Below are positions 24,605-32,605 of a stretch of 64,000 nucleotides of DNA, in pieces. Numbering within the stretch: the first letter of the stretch is position 1; each line of letters begins with the position of its first letter. Under the pieces are notes generated by a model. The model did no database searches. It was not told where the DNA came from and saw only the letters and a list, made by a program, of their open reading frames with translations. This DNA comes from CAVVFX01 sp963747535 (GTDB lineage Bacteria > Acidobacteriota > Terriglobia > Bryobacterales > Bryobacteraceae): positions 1,178,001-1,242,000 of the forward strand of contig CAVVFX010000002.1 in NCBI GenBank assembly GCA_963747535.1, in the 5' to 3' direction. The translations under genes and the position numbers were made by a program.

Positions 24605-25480
24605 ATGAAGTGCGATTTGCACGTCCACACGCGGCATTCAGGGCAGTGTAACATCCCTCTGCTGAAGCGGATTTGCCGCGAAAGCTACAATGATCCCGAA
24701 GAGGTCTACCGGTCGCTGAAGCAGCGCGGCATGGACCTCGTCACCATAACCGACCATGATTCGATCGATGCCGCCGAGTCCTTGCGGCATTATCCCGATT
24801 TCTTTCTGAGCGAAGAAGTGACGGTGGAAATGCCGAGCGGCGGCGAAATGCACGTCGGCGTTTATGACATAAATGAACGGCAACATTGCGAAATCCAGCG
24901 CCGGCGAAAGGATCTGCCGTCTCTAATTGCGTATTTCCGCGAACAGCGACTGTTCTATAGCGCCAATCATGTATTCTCGGGCCTGACCGGGCGGCGCACC
25001 ATCGCCGATTTCGACGCGTTCGAACAGCTTTTTCCAGCGCTCGAAACCTTGAATGGCTGCATGCTGCAGTGCGCCAATCGTGCGGCGGCGGGCTTCGCGT
25101 CGCGCTGGGGCAGAACCGCGCTCGGCGGCAGTGACGCGCATGCCCTGTCGACCGTCGGAACCGCCTGGACGGAAGCGCCCGGCGCGCACACGAGGCAGGA
25201 GTTCTTTGCCCGGTTGCGGAGTGGCGCCACCCGTACCGCGGGCACCTCCGGCAACTACTTCCGGCTGACTCGCGACATCTTCTCGATCGGCGGCGGAATG
25301 GTACTGGAAAATCCCTGGACCACGCCTGTTGTGCTGTTAGGAGTGCTGGTCCCCGTCATTACGTTGGTAAACTATTGCAAGGAGGCAGATTTCGTGCGGC
25401 GCTGGGCGCATCGTGCCGCCCCGGTGGAAATGCCGGTGGCGACGTTGCAAACGCCCATGGCAGATGAGGTTGCCGCATGA
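24605..25480 (+). CDS. PHP-domain metal-dependent phosphoesterase
   Basis: A 291-residue protein. The PHP motifs are in order: DLHVHTRHSGQ (residues 4-14), TITDHDSID, a central EMHVGVYDI, SANHVFSG and the C-terminal GGSDAHALSTVG. These His and Asp residues form the trinuclear metal site that hydrolyses phosphoester or nucleotide substrates. After the domain there is a hydrophobic segment near residues 238-258 (TPVVLLGVLVPVITLV), suggesting a membrane anchor near the C-terminus, which is not usual for PHP proteins. The stop overlaps the PAP2 gene start by four bases. The association with a PAP2 phosphatase and the divergent lipid glycosyltransferase suggests membrane-lipid or polyprenyl phosphate turnover. 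Confidence 0.87.
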   Translation: MKCDLHVHTRHSGQCNIPLLKRICRESYNDPEEVYRSLKQRGMDLVTITDHDSIDAAESLRHYPDFFLSEEVTVEMPSGGEMHVGVYDINERQHCEIQRRRKDLPSLIAYFREQRLFYSANHVFSGLTGRRTIADFDAFEQLFPALETLNGCMLQCANRAAAGFASRWGRTALGGSDAHALSTVGTAWTEAPGAHTRQEFFARLRSGATRTAGTSGNYFRLTRDIFSIGGGMVLENPWTTPVVLLGVLVPVITLVNYCKEADFVRRWAHRAAPVEMPVATLQTPMADEVAA

Positions 25481-26010
25481 CCGCCCCGCAGGCGATGTTA
25501 AATTTTATCGCAATCCGTGACCACCGGCTGATGCGGCAGGTAAATCGCTGGCAGCCGCCTCGCTGGATACGCCTGTGGATGCTCTGTGCCACGCGCGGCG
25601 GCGATGGCTGGCTGTGGTATGCCATGGGCTTGGTGATCCTGCTGTTCGGCGGCAGTGAACGGTTTCTCGCGGTGGGCTGTGCCGGGCTGGCCGCCGGCTC
25701 GGGCATCCTGGTATTCCTGAAGCTGAAGCGTATCACCGGACGCAAGCGTCCCTGCTCGATCGAGCCTTCCTGCTGGGCGCGCCTCTTGCCACCCGATCAA
25801 TTCTCTTTTCCCTCCGGCCACACCATTACCGCGTTCGCCGTCAGCCTGCCGATGATGCATTTCTATCCGGATCTCACGGCAGGATTATTGTTCTGCGCGT
25901 GCAGTATTGCGATTTCACGCGTCCTGCTGGGACTTCACTTCCTCAGCGACGTGGTGGCGGGCGCGGCGATCGGCCTGTTGCTGGGCTACGGTTCCTACGT
26001 CCTTGTGTGA
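25477..26010 (+). CDS. PAP2-superfamily membrane phosphatase
   Basis: A 177-residue polytopic protein with the three phosphatase motifs: KRITGRKRP (about 87-95), PSGHT (about 115-119) with the catalytic-loop His, and SRVLLGLHFLSDV (about 149-161) with the nucleophile His. Hydrophobic helices surround them. It dephosphorylates lipid phosphates such as undecaprenyl diphosphate or phosphatidic acid at the periplasmic face. The ATGA overlap with the PHP gene indicates a shared transcript. The N-terminal 30 residues are polar and cytoplasmic. Length and motif order are typical. Confidence 0.9.
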   Translation: MTAPQAMLNFIAIRDHRLMRQVNRWQPPRWIRLWMLCATRGGDGWLWYAMGLVILLFGGSERFLAVGCAGLAAGSGILVFLKLKRITGRKRPCSIEPSCWARLLPPDQFSFPSGHTITAFAVSLPMMHFYPDLTAGLLFCACSIAISRVLLGLHFLSDVVAGAAIGLLLGYGSYVLV

Positions 26011-26067
26011 CAGACTTTAGTCTATCCCGGCGAACTTCCGCCGCGCCAGTGCGTATCTTAGGGTAAG

Positions 26068-26265
26068 ATGCTCTCGATCTTACTGTGGATACTGTTGCTG
26101 ATCATCTGTTGGCCGCTGGCGCTGATCCTGCTGATCTTGTACCCGATCATCTGGGTGCTCCTGCTGCCGTTCCGGATAGTCGGGATTGCGGTGGAAGGGG
26201 TTTTCGAGTTGATTCGCGCGATCTTCTTGTTCCCCGCCAGGGTTCTGGGCGGAAGACGGATCTAA
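26068..26265 (+). CDS. Small hydrophobic membrane protein
   Basis: A 65-residue protein that is nearly all hydrophobic: two helices (residues 3-28 and 28-58) joined by WPLAL and YPIIW, with a basic tail PARVLGGRRI. It is not in a family I can name. It lies 57 bases after the PAP2 gene on the same strand with a weak leader, so it may be translated as part of that unit. The opposite strand also has an open frame but reads as a Gln/Pro-rich shadow. Confidence 0.55.
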   Translation: MLSILLWILLLIICWPLALILLILYPIIWVLLLPFRIVGIAVEGVFELIRAIFLFPARVLGGRRI

Positions 26266-26305
26266 ACACTTCCGCAAGTCGCGAAGAATTGCACTACTAA
26301 CAGTG

Positions 26306-26372
26306 CTGCCCTGTGGGGCAGACCATCGTCTTTTGTGGTCTGCCCGCCTGCGCAGCAGGCGCTAACGCCAGC
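26306..26372. repeat. Hairpin repeat, family A copy 6
   Basis: CTGTGGGGCAGACCATCGTC ... TGTGGTCTGCCC core with the dyad GCCTGCGCAGCAGGC. It lies between the small membrane protein and padR. Confidence 0.85.
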
Positions 26373-26452
26373 CGCCAGACCATCTTTAAAGATATCTTCA
26401 AACTTTCTGCAAACCATCAGGCATTTCCCACGTATCTATACTCAGACTGTCT

Positions 26453-26785
26453 ATGGGAAACGCCAAATCGGACCTTCTCCCCGGCACGCTCGACATGCTC
26501 GTGCTCAAGACCCTGACCCGCGGGCATCTCCACGGTTATGCCATAGCGCAGCTTATCCAGCAACTCTCCGAAGACATCCTGCGGGTCGAAGAGGGATCAC
26601 TCTATCCCGCCCTGCAGCGCCTCGAACTCAACGGCTGGATCGAGGGCGAGTGGGGACAGTCCGCCAGCAACCGGCGGGCCCGCTTCTACAAACTCACCCC
26701 GGAAGGCCGCAAGAAGCTGGTGTCCGAAACCAGGAACTACCAGCAGGTCATTCGCGCCATTGCCCGCGTTATGGGAACCGCCTGA
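26453..26785 (+). CDS. PadR-family transcriptional regulator
   Basis: A 110-residue winged-helix repressor: LLPGTLDMLVLKTL (helix 1), GYAIAQLIQQL, VEEGSLYPALQRLE (recognition helix region), and the beta-wing sequence NNRRARFYKLTPEGRKKL. PadR proteins dimerise through a C-terminal helix and bind DNA upstream of their own operon. In Acidobacteriota they are typically paired with a MacB-like permease, as here. The permease gene starts 14 bases downstream but is truncated, so the regulator is left without an intact partner. A ligand cannot be deduced. Confidence 0.9.
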   Translation: MGNAKSDLLPGTLDMLVLKTLTRGHLHGYAIAQLIQQLSEDILRVEEGSLYPALQRLELNGWIEGEWGQSASNRRARFYKLTPEGRKKLVSETRNYQQVIRAIARVMGTA

Positions 26786-26799
26786 AAGAGCAGGTCGCC

Positions 26800-27315
26800 A
26801 TGAGTCTTAGCCTCGCACGCTTCAAACGTCTAGAGCGCCGCTTCCTGTATTGGCTCGATCGCGACGCGCGTCATCGCCAACTGCAAGACGAGATGGATCA
26901 CCATCTCGCATCGCTCGCCCGGGACCTGGGAAATCAGGGGTTGTCCGAAGCCGCGGCGCAAGCTGCAGCACATCGGAAGTTCGGTAATCTCACACTCCAA
27001 GCCGAGGATTCGCGAGCCACCTGGATTTCCCGCTGGTTCAGCGATTTCCTGCAGGATCTGCGCTACGCTGCCCGCACTCTGCGCCGCGACGCCGGCTTCA
27101 CCACTTTTGCCATCCTCATCGTCGGCCTCGGTATCGGCGCAAGCTCCACCGTATACAGCGTCGTCAATACGCTTCTGCTCCGCCCGCTGCCGTTTCACGA
27201 CCCCGCGCGCCTCTTCTGGTTTGCCAACGAAGCCAGTAAGCCCGAGCAAACGCTCCAGGTTGGGCATGTCGTCGATATCCGCCGTACCCCACCGGACTGC
27301 CGGTGTGCTACTTGA
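26800..27315 (+). pseudogene. Truncated MacB-like ABC permease of acidobacterial type
   Basis: A 171-residue frame with the N-terminus of acidobacterial duplicated orphan permeases: LERRFLYWLDRDARHRQLQDE, AAAHRKFGNLTLQAED, FSDFLQDLRYAARTLRRDAG, then the first transmembrane helix FAILIVGLGIGASSTVYSVV and LLRPLPFHDPARL. After residue about 162 (GHVVDI) the match is lost and the frame ends RTPPDCRCAT at TGA 27313. Full-length members are about 800 residues with eight transmembrane helices, so some 80 percent is missing. A deletion ending near 27,290 is the simplest reading. It sits directly behind padR. Confidence 0.8.
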
Positions 27316-27496
27316 AGCGCTGAACTTCCGGAGGCGCCGAGTCGCAGAGTAGAGCACCCATCACGACATCTTTCCCTGAATCTCCCCATCCCTTTCAACA
27401 ACTTCCAAACAGTCAACGTTAACTCCACTCTACCCCTCAGCTTTACTTGAATCAGAACGTGATTCGCACGTCCGCATTCAACTCAAGGAACATCTC

Positions 27497-28132
27497 ATGT
27501 CCACACCAGCTCAAGCCACAGCGAACCTGGCCAACGCCCAGCACAGCACCGGACCCCGTACCGAAACCGGTAAAGCGGTATCGTCTCAAAACGCCCTGAA
27601 ACACGGCCTCACCGCCCAAACCGTCCTGCTCCCCGGAGAGGACGTAGCCGCCTATCGCAAGATGTGCGAAGGCATGTTCGAAAAGTTTGCACCCGCCTGC
27701 ACCCCGGAGCAGGAACTCATCCAGCTTCTCTGCGACACCCAATGGCGGCTCAGCCGTTGCGGGCGCATTGAAGCCGCCATCCTCTCGGCCGACGTCGTGG
27801 ACTTCAGAGCCATCGACATCATGAGCAAACACGAGGCCCGCTTAAAGAAGCAATACTCCGTCACCCTCAACGAAGCCCGGGACATGATCGACCTCCGGTT
27901 GCAACGGGAACAGTCCGAAATGAGGGAGGCCATGAGTGTCCGGCGCGCCGATCAAATCAACGGGTGCACCACCAACCTGGAGGACCTTGGCTTCGTTTTT
28001 TCAGTCGCGCAAGTGGACGCTGCGATCCGTAACGACGACACTCTCGTCGGGGCCAAAAAAGCCACTTCGCGCGACAGCTTGAGCACCATGCCGGGCTGGG
28101 CCGCCTTCCAAAAAGACATCTTGGGTCGCTAA
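27497..28132 (+). CDS. 'STGPRT' family hypothetical protein
   Basis: A 211-residue protein. The N-terminus NAQHSTGPRTETGKAVSSQN followed by ALKHGLTAQ is the hallmark of a hypothetical family abundant in Acidobacteriota and Planctomycetota, usually present in many copies per genome. The rest is helical and charged (CTPEQELIQLLCDTQWRLSR and a leucine/arginine-rich middle), perhaps DNA- or RNA-binding. A leader of about 30 bases rich in A and C precedes the ATG. It is next to a truncated permease and a large repeat block, a common setting for gene gain and loss. The function is unknown. Confidence 0.75.
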   Translation: MSTPAQATANLANAQHSTGPRTETGKAVSSQNALKHGLTAQTVLLPGEDVAAYRKMCEGMFEKFAPACTPEQELIQLLCDTQWRLSRCGRIEAAILSADVVDFRAIDIMSKHEARLKKQYSVTLNEARDMIDLRLQREQSEMREAMSVRRADQINGCTTNLEDLGFVFSVAQVDAAIRNDDTLVGAKKATSRDSLSTMPGWAAFQKDILGR

Positions 28133-28164
28133 ACTAATACTGCTGGCTCACAAAATCGCCGAGA

Positions 28165-28286
28165 GACCGTGGCGCGGGCACTTTGCCTGCCGGGTCGAGA
28201 CTCATCTCGACCTTCGTCCGGTGACTCACGAAAGTTCGCCCCGATGAGTAGGGGCGCAGCAGACATGAGTGTCTGCGCCACGTCCC
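28165..28286. repeat. Interspersed dyad repeat, family C copy 2
   Basis: CGGGCACTTTGCCTGCCGG, GGTCGAGACTCATCTCGACC, GAGTAGGGGCGCAGC and CAGACATGAGTGTCTGCGCC form a chain of four hairpins. It matches the copy at 19289-19345 in the order of the first two. Confidence 0.75.
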
Positions 28287-28500
28287 TCCAGCGCGCGAGA
28301 GCAGGCGAAAACGCCTACTCCACAACAAAGTATCAACTGTTTGCAGTCGCGAAGAATTGTGGAGTAGGCCCTTGGCCTGCCGTAGGGCAGACCCGGGCAG
28401 ACCATCGTTTTTTGTGGTCTGCCCGGCTGCGGAGCAGCCGTTTTTTGCGGCTTGCCGCATACGGAGTAGGCCTTTGGCCTCCGTCGACTTCTGCCATGGG
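28287..28500. repeat. Composite hairpin repeat, families B and A
   Basis: Family B GAGAGCAGGCGAAAACGCC with TACTCCACAAC, the spacer, the opposite arm TGTGGAGTAGGCCCTTGGCC, then the family A core with a 10-base duplication (GGGCAGACCCGGGCAGACC), the dyad GGCTGCGGAGCAGCC and GCGGCTTGCCGC. Together with the adjacent family C copy this is the densest repeat block in the window. The rest of the 28133-28692 gap, up to the leader of the next gene, shows nothing else I can assign. Confidence 0.85.
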
Positions 28501-28692
28501 TCGCTAATCTAGCCGCGGACGGGAAATAGAGGATCGCCCTCGTGTCAGACACATTGGACCGCGGCCTGCCCCACGGTTAGCGGCTAAAAGGTAAACAGGT
28601 ATCATAGTCTGTAACGGCAAACGAAAATCGTTGGTGTTAGCCAACTTGTCGAGCCGGGTCCGTCTGTCGCCCGGAGCGGAAAGAGGTGCTAC

Positions 28693-29667
28693 ATGCCACA
28701 CACGCGTCGCAATTTCTTCGAGACCGCCGCGAAACTGGGGGCCGGGCTCGCGGGTGCGTCGTCCGTCCTGGCGGGACAGGGCCAAAACATGCCTCCCGGT
28801 GCTCCGCAAGTGCCGGCGCAACTAAGCGGGCCGATTACTCCCGCCGCCCAACTGCAGGTCCCCAGGATGGCTTTTGGCAATGTTGAGATCAGCCGCCTGG
28901 TTCTCGGGGTCAACCCGTTCTACGGCTTTGCCCACTACAACAATAACTTCGGCACTCTCATGAAGGAGTGGTACAGCCAGGACCGGGTCTGCAACGTGAT
29001 GCACCAGTGCAACCAGTACGGCATCAACGCGTTCAACTACGTCCACCTGGACCGGGGCCCGCAGGATTGGGTTCGTTTCGTCGCCGAAGGCGGCAAGATG
29101 CATCTCATCATCCAAGTCACTGCCGGAGTGGACGCCGCCATGCTCGTGAAGACCCTCCATCCCCTGGCGCTGCAGAGGCAGGGAGAGGTGGTGGACACGG
29201 CCTACCAGACTGGCGATATGAACAGCGTCAAAGAGTGGTGCAAAAAGGTGCGGGACCTGGGCGTGCTGGTGGGCGTGGGTACGCACATTCCCGAAGTGGT
29301 CGCCAAGATTGAAGAGGAGATCTGGGACGTCGACTTCTACTCTGGCTGCGTTTACAACCGCCGGCGCACGGCCGAAGAATGGAAGAAGGTGCTGAACGGC
29401 GAAATCATGGAAATGCCCAAGGACATCTACATGCAGAGCGATCCGCCGCGCATGTACAAAGTGCTGCGCCAGACCAGGAAGCCGTGCTTCGCCTTCAAGA
29501 TTCTGGCAGCCGGCCGGATTGCCGATCGCGGCATCGAGAGCGCTTTCCGTACGGCTTTCGAAAGCATTAAACCGACCGACGGCGTCTATGTGGGGATGTT
29601 CCCGCGGGTCAAGGACGAAGTCCGGGAAAACGCGGAGATCGTGCATCGTATTCTCACGCGCTCCTGA
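28693..29667 (+). CDS. Tat-exported aldo/keto-reductase-like protein
   Basis: A 324-residue protein. The N-terminus TRRNFFETAAKLGAGLAGAS is a twin-arginine signal peptide, and AGAGG is in the leader. The mature part, MAFGNVEISRLVLGVNPFYG, then NVMHQCNQYGINAFNYVHL, and later CFAFKILAAGR, has the spacing of a TIM-barrel of the aldo/keto reductase type. I see no clear NADP-binding motif, and export of such a protein with a bound cofactor would fit the Tat route. It is a single gene flanked by repeats and a convergent tlpA. The substrate is unknown. Confidence 0.75.
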   Translation: MPHTRRNFFETAAKLGAGLAGASSVLAGQGQNMPPGAPQVPAQLSGPITPAAQLQVPRMAFGNVEISRLVLGVNPFYGFAHYNNNFGTLMKEWYSQDRVCNVMHQCNQYGINAFNYVHLDRGPQDWVRFVAEGGKMHLIIQVTAGVDAAMLVKTLHPLALQRQGEVVDTAYQTGDMNSVKEWCKKVRDLGVLVGVGTHIPEVVAKIEEEIWDVDFYSGCVYNRRRTAEEWKKVLNGEIMEMPKDIYMQSDPPRMYKVLRQTRKPCFAFKILAAGRIADRGIESAFRTAFESIKPTDGVYVGMFPRVKDEVRENAEIVHRILTRS

Positions 29668-29681
29668 CGGCAGCGCCTGGA

Positions 29682-30230
29682 TTACTTATCTTCGAGGTGT
29701 TTGATGAGCGGAATAGGATGCGGCGAGGTTTTGGGGCCGATGAGCCAATCGAGGCGCCCGCGGAATTCCTCCTCGCGCATCTGGCCCAGCAGGCGAAACA
29801 CAATGCGGCCCTCGACCCCAATTGGGGCAGTAGCCGGAACCGCCGGTCCCATTGCAAGCCTGTCGCGGTCGTCAGCATTTGCGCCGACCCAGACCGGGAA
29901 CCCGACGTGGTAAGTTGCCAGGAACTGTGGAATTCCCGGACGGCTCTTCGGCTCATCGAGCGAAGCGGCAATGAACACCACTCCGCGCGGCGCATACTTC
30001 TTTTCCGCCTCGACCAGCATCGGCAACTAGGCCTTGCACGGGCCGCACCACGTGGCCCAAAAGTTCAGTACCACGACTTTGCCGCGAAGATCGCTGAGCC
30101 GGACGCGCTCTCCGGCGGTGTCTTTCAAAACCAATTCGACCTTGGGCGGATCCTTCGCGAGGCCATGCATCACGGCAAAAGCCAAAACAGTGATCAGCCT
30201 ACAGTAACAGGGGCACCCTCGAGTCGTCAT
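29682..30230 (-). pseudogene. TlpA-type thioredoxin with an in-frame amber codon
   Basis: Reading from ATG 30230: an export segment (residues about 10-25), VELVLKDTAGERVRLSDLRG, then VVVLNFWATWCGPCKA, the thioredoxin active site. The next codon is TAG (30027-30029), followed without frame change by LPMLVEAEKKYAPRGVVFIA and a normal TlpA C-terminus ending at 29682. Family members have GAG (Glu) here (CKAELPML), so one base change (GAG to TAG) explains it. The 182-codon frame is otherwise intact. It is the last gene of a four-gene unit after CRTAC1. Whether it is a true nonsense mutation or a sequencing error cannot be decided from one sequence. An intact product would reduce disulfides or cytochrome c precursors in the periplasm. 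Confidence 0.85.
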
Positions 30231-30308
30231 TCTTTACCTCCCGGTGTGATCCATTTTCGACAGTGGGGCGATGCGCCTGGACCGCGGCGGACACCCTGGT
30301 CAGCCTTC

Positions 30309-31979
30309 TTAGAACCCCGCATTCAGCCCTTGGCCTTCCGTGCACAGATATGAACCGGGGTGCACGTTCTTGAACTCCTGCACAGCGCCGCTCGGCCACT
30401 CGATGACCAGGCGAATGGCAGTGTCGCGCCTGCCGAGCCCGAAGGTCAGGGTCAACTCGGATTGCGACAGGTAACTGGAGCCGGATTTGACCCGCCGGGA
30501 TTGTGCGCCGTCGGGGGCAAAGACGCGGACCACCGCGCCGATGGCGTCGCGATTCGATTTGGTTCCGGTCAGGCGCAGTCGCAGTCCCTTGTTCCCGGAC
30601 AATTGCTGCGTGCGATAGAGATACGCCGGACCCTGGTTCGTGGTGATCAAAAGATCGGGAGAGCCATCGCGGTCGAAATCGCCGTACGCCAGGCTTCGCG
30701 CCACCTTTGGGGAAGCGAAATCGGCCCCGGCTTGGGCGGCAACGTCGCGAAAAACTCCCCCGCCATCGTTAAAGAACAAGTGCGGGGCTTGCGCGTATCC
30801 TACGTTGCCGTGAATTCGCCGGACCGTCTCATCGATGTGCCCGTTCACCGCGATCAGATCGAGCCGCCCATCCAGGTCGAAATCCAAAAACGCGCAGCCG
30901 AATCCGAGGCTGGCGCGGGAAGCCTGGCCTATGCCGGCAACCTGCGCAACGTCCTTGTAAGTGCCATGGGCGCTGGGCCGGTACAGAGCCATCATTTCGT
31001 TATCGAAATTGGTGATGGCAATACCCTCGACGCCGGAGTTGTCAAAGTCGGCAGTGTCGATCCCCATGCCGGCGCGGGCTTTGCCGTCTTCGCTAAAGGC
31101 CACGCCCGCACGAACCGCGACATCTTCGAAGGTGCCGTTCCGCAGGTTGCGGTAAAGCTTGTTCGGCTGCGTATCATTGGCAATCACGAGGTCGGGCCAG
31201 CCATCGCGGTCATAATCCAGCAACGCAACGCCCAGCGACTTCGACGTGCTATCAAAAATGCCGCTCTTTGCCGTGACATCTTCAAACGACCCGTTGCCGC
31301 GGTTGCGGAAGAGCCAGCAGGTTTCCCCGTGATAAGCCTCGGGTGTACAGTACGACTTGCGCCGGCCATCCACGCTGCAGAAAACATCATGTGCCTCGGA
31401 CCACTTGACGTAGTTGCAAACCAGGAGGTCGAGGAAACCGTCGCGATCGAAATCGAACCAGAGGGCCGAGGTGCTGAAGGCAGCGCGATCTCCCAGTCCG
31501 GCCTTCTCGGTGACATCGATGAAGTGGCCACGACCGGTGTTTTGGAACAGGCGGTTTTGGCCGACCGCGGTGACCAGCAGGTCGGGGAAGCCATCGTTGT
31601 TGTAGTCGCCGATGGCCACACCCATCCCGTACATTTCCACCGCCAGGCCGGCGCGCTCCGTGACATCGGTGAAAGTGCCGTTGCGGTTGTTACGGTAAAG
31701 CCGCATGGTGGTGCGGTCGCGGTGGTGATCGGTCCAGCCCATGCCGTTGACCAGCAGGACGTCCAGCCAGCCGTCTGCGTCGTAATCGAAGAAGGCGCAG
31801 CCCGGGCCCATGGTCTCCGGCAGGTACTTGGCCCCGAATGCTCCGCTGTTATGACGGAACTGGATTGCCGCGGCTGCGGTATTGTCAGTCAGACGGAAAC
31901 CTGGGCCGGGCGCGGATGCTGCGAGCGGGAGCACCCCAACGCCAAGGGTTGCGCCGCCCATGAACGTGCGGCGGGTCAC
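30309..31979 (-). CDS. CRTAC1 family secreted beta-propeller protein
   Basis: A 556-residue protein with a twin-arginine signal (TRRTFMGGATLGVGVLPLAA). At least six FG-GAP/VCBS-like repeats carry calcium-binding acidic loops: FDYDADGWLD, GDYNNDGFPD, FDFDRDGFLD, LDYDRDGWPD, LDFDLDGRLD and GDFDRDGSPD. The C-terminal ASPIC/UnbV domain has GAVVRVFAPDG and QSELTLTFGLGRR. Such proteins are extracellular or periplasmic and bind ligands through an integrin-like propeller; they are abundant in Acidobacteriota. The start overlaps the end of the response regulator gene by four bases, so it is co-translated with a two-component system. The function is unknown, but regulated expression of a surface protein is likely. 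Confidence 0.88.
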   Translation of the reverse strand: MTRRTFMGGATLGVGVLPLAASAPGPGFRLTDNTAAAAIQFRHNSGAFGAKYLPETMGPGCAFFDYDADGWLDVLLVNGMGWTDHHRDRTTMRLYRNNRNGTFTDVTERAGLAVEMYGMGVAIGDYNNDGFPDLLVTAVGQNRLFQNTGRGHFIDVTEKAGLGDRAAFSTSALWFDFDRDGFLDLLVCNYVKWSEAHDVFCSVDGRRKSYCTPEAYHGETCWLFRNRGNGSFEDVTAKSGIFDSTSKSLGVALLDYDRDGWPDLVIANDTQPNKLYRNLRNGTFEDVAVRAGVAFSEDGKARAGMGIDTADFDNSGVEGIAITNFDNEMMALYRPSAHGTYKDVAQVAGIGQASRASLGFGCAFLDFDLDGRLDLIAVNGHIDETVRRIHGNVGYAQAPHLFFNDGGGVFRDVAAQAGADFASPKVARSLAYGDFDRDGSPDLLITTNQGPAYLYRTQQLSGNKGLRLRLTGTKSNRDAIGAVVRVFAPDGAQSRRVKSGSSYLSQSELTLTFGLGRRDTAIRLVIEWPSGAVQEFKNVHPGSYLCTEGQGLNAGF

Positions 31980-32605
31980 GCGATGCTCACCAGGCCATGT
32001 CGGATCGCGTAGACTACCAGTTCGGCGGTGTTGTGGATGCCCAGGGTCTGCATGATGTTAGCCCGATGCACGGCCACCGTGTTGGCGCTGAGGAAGAGCA
32101 TGGCCGCGATCTCTTTGTTGGATTTACCGTGTACGATCAACTGTAGGACTTCGAGCTCCCGCGTGCTCAACTGGAGCGTCGGTTCAGCGATTTGATCGAG
32201 ACACCCCAGACGTGGGTCGAGCACCTGCTTGCAAGCCGCCACCTGCTTCACCGCGTCCACCATTTCCAGATCCAGGGCATTCTTCAGAAGGTATCCGCGG
32301 ACGCCGGCTGCCAGGCACGTGCGAACATACGAAACTTCGGCGTGCATACTGAGGATCAGGATGGCGGTCTCCGGCGCCGTCTGCAGAATTTGGCGCGCCG
32401 CGACCGCGCCATTCATGCTGGGCAGTGCGAAATCCATAACCACCACGCGCGGACGGAGTTCGACCGCGAGTTGTACGGCCTCGTGGCCGTCTTCCGCTTC
32501 GCCCACTACGGTAATTGACGGATCGTCCTCCAACATGCGCCGGAAGCCACGCCGCACCAGGCTGTGATCGTCCACGAGGAGCACGGAAATGTAATCGTCA
32601 GACAT
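31976..32605 (-). CDS. NarL/LuxR-type response regulator
   Basis: A 209-residue regulator. The receiver domain has the acidic pair D12-D13, phospho-acceptor D58 in VVVMDFALP, and the conserved Lys in GYLLKN. The C-terminal LuxR helix-turn-helix has LSTRELEVLQLIVHGKSNKE followed by the recognition helix NTVAVHRANIMQTLGIHN. It binds DNA after phosphorylation by a NarX/DegS-like kinase. The gene overlaps the kinase by eight bases and the CRTAC1 gene by four, so the three genes form one operon. The target could include the operon itself. Confidence 0.92.
   Translation of the reverse strand: MSDDYISVLLVDDHSLVRRGFRRMLEDDPSITVVGEAEDGHEAVQLAVELRPRVVVMDFALPSMNGAVAARQILQTAPETAILILSMHAEVSYVRTCLAAGVRGYLLKNALDLEMVDAVKQVAACKQVLDPRLGCLDQIAEPTLQLSTRELEVLQLIVHGKSNKEIAAMLFLSANTVAVHRANIMQTLGIHNTAELVVYAIRHGLVSIA

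Noticed and set aside
1785..28500. Possible CRISPR array from the recurring palindromes
   Set aside because: Copies are kilobases apart, vary in order and orientation, and have no unique spacers of constant length.
30360..32012. A 550-codon open frame antisense to the CRTAC1 gene
   Set aside because: It mirrors the GC-rich third positions of the opposite gene, has no recognisable motif or ribosome site, while the opposite strand has clear FG-GAP repeats.
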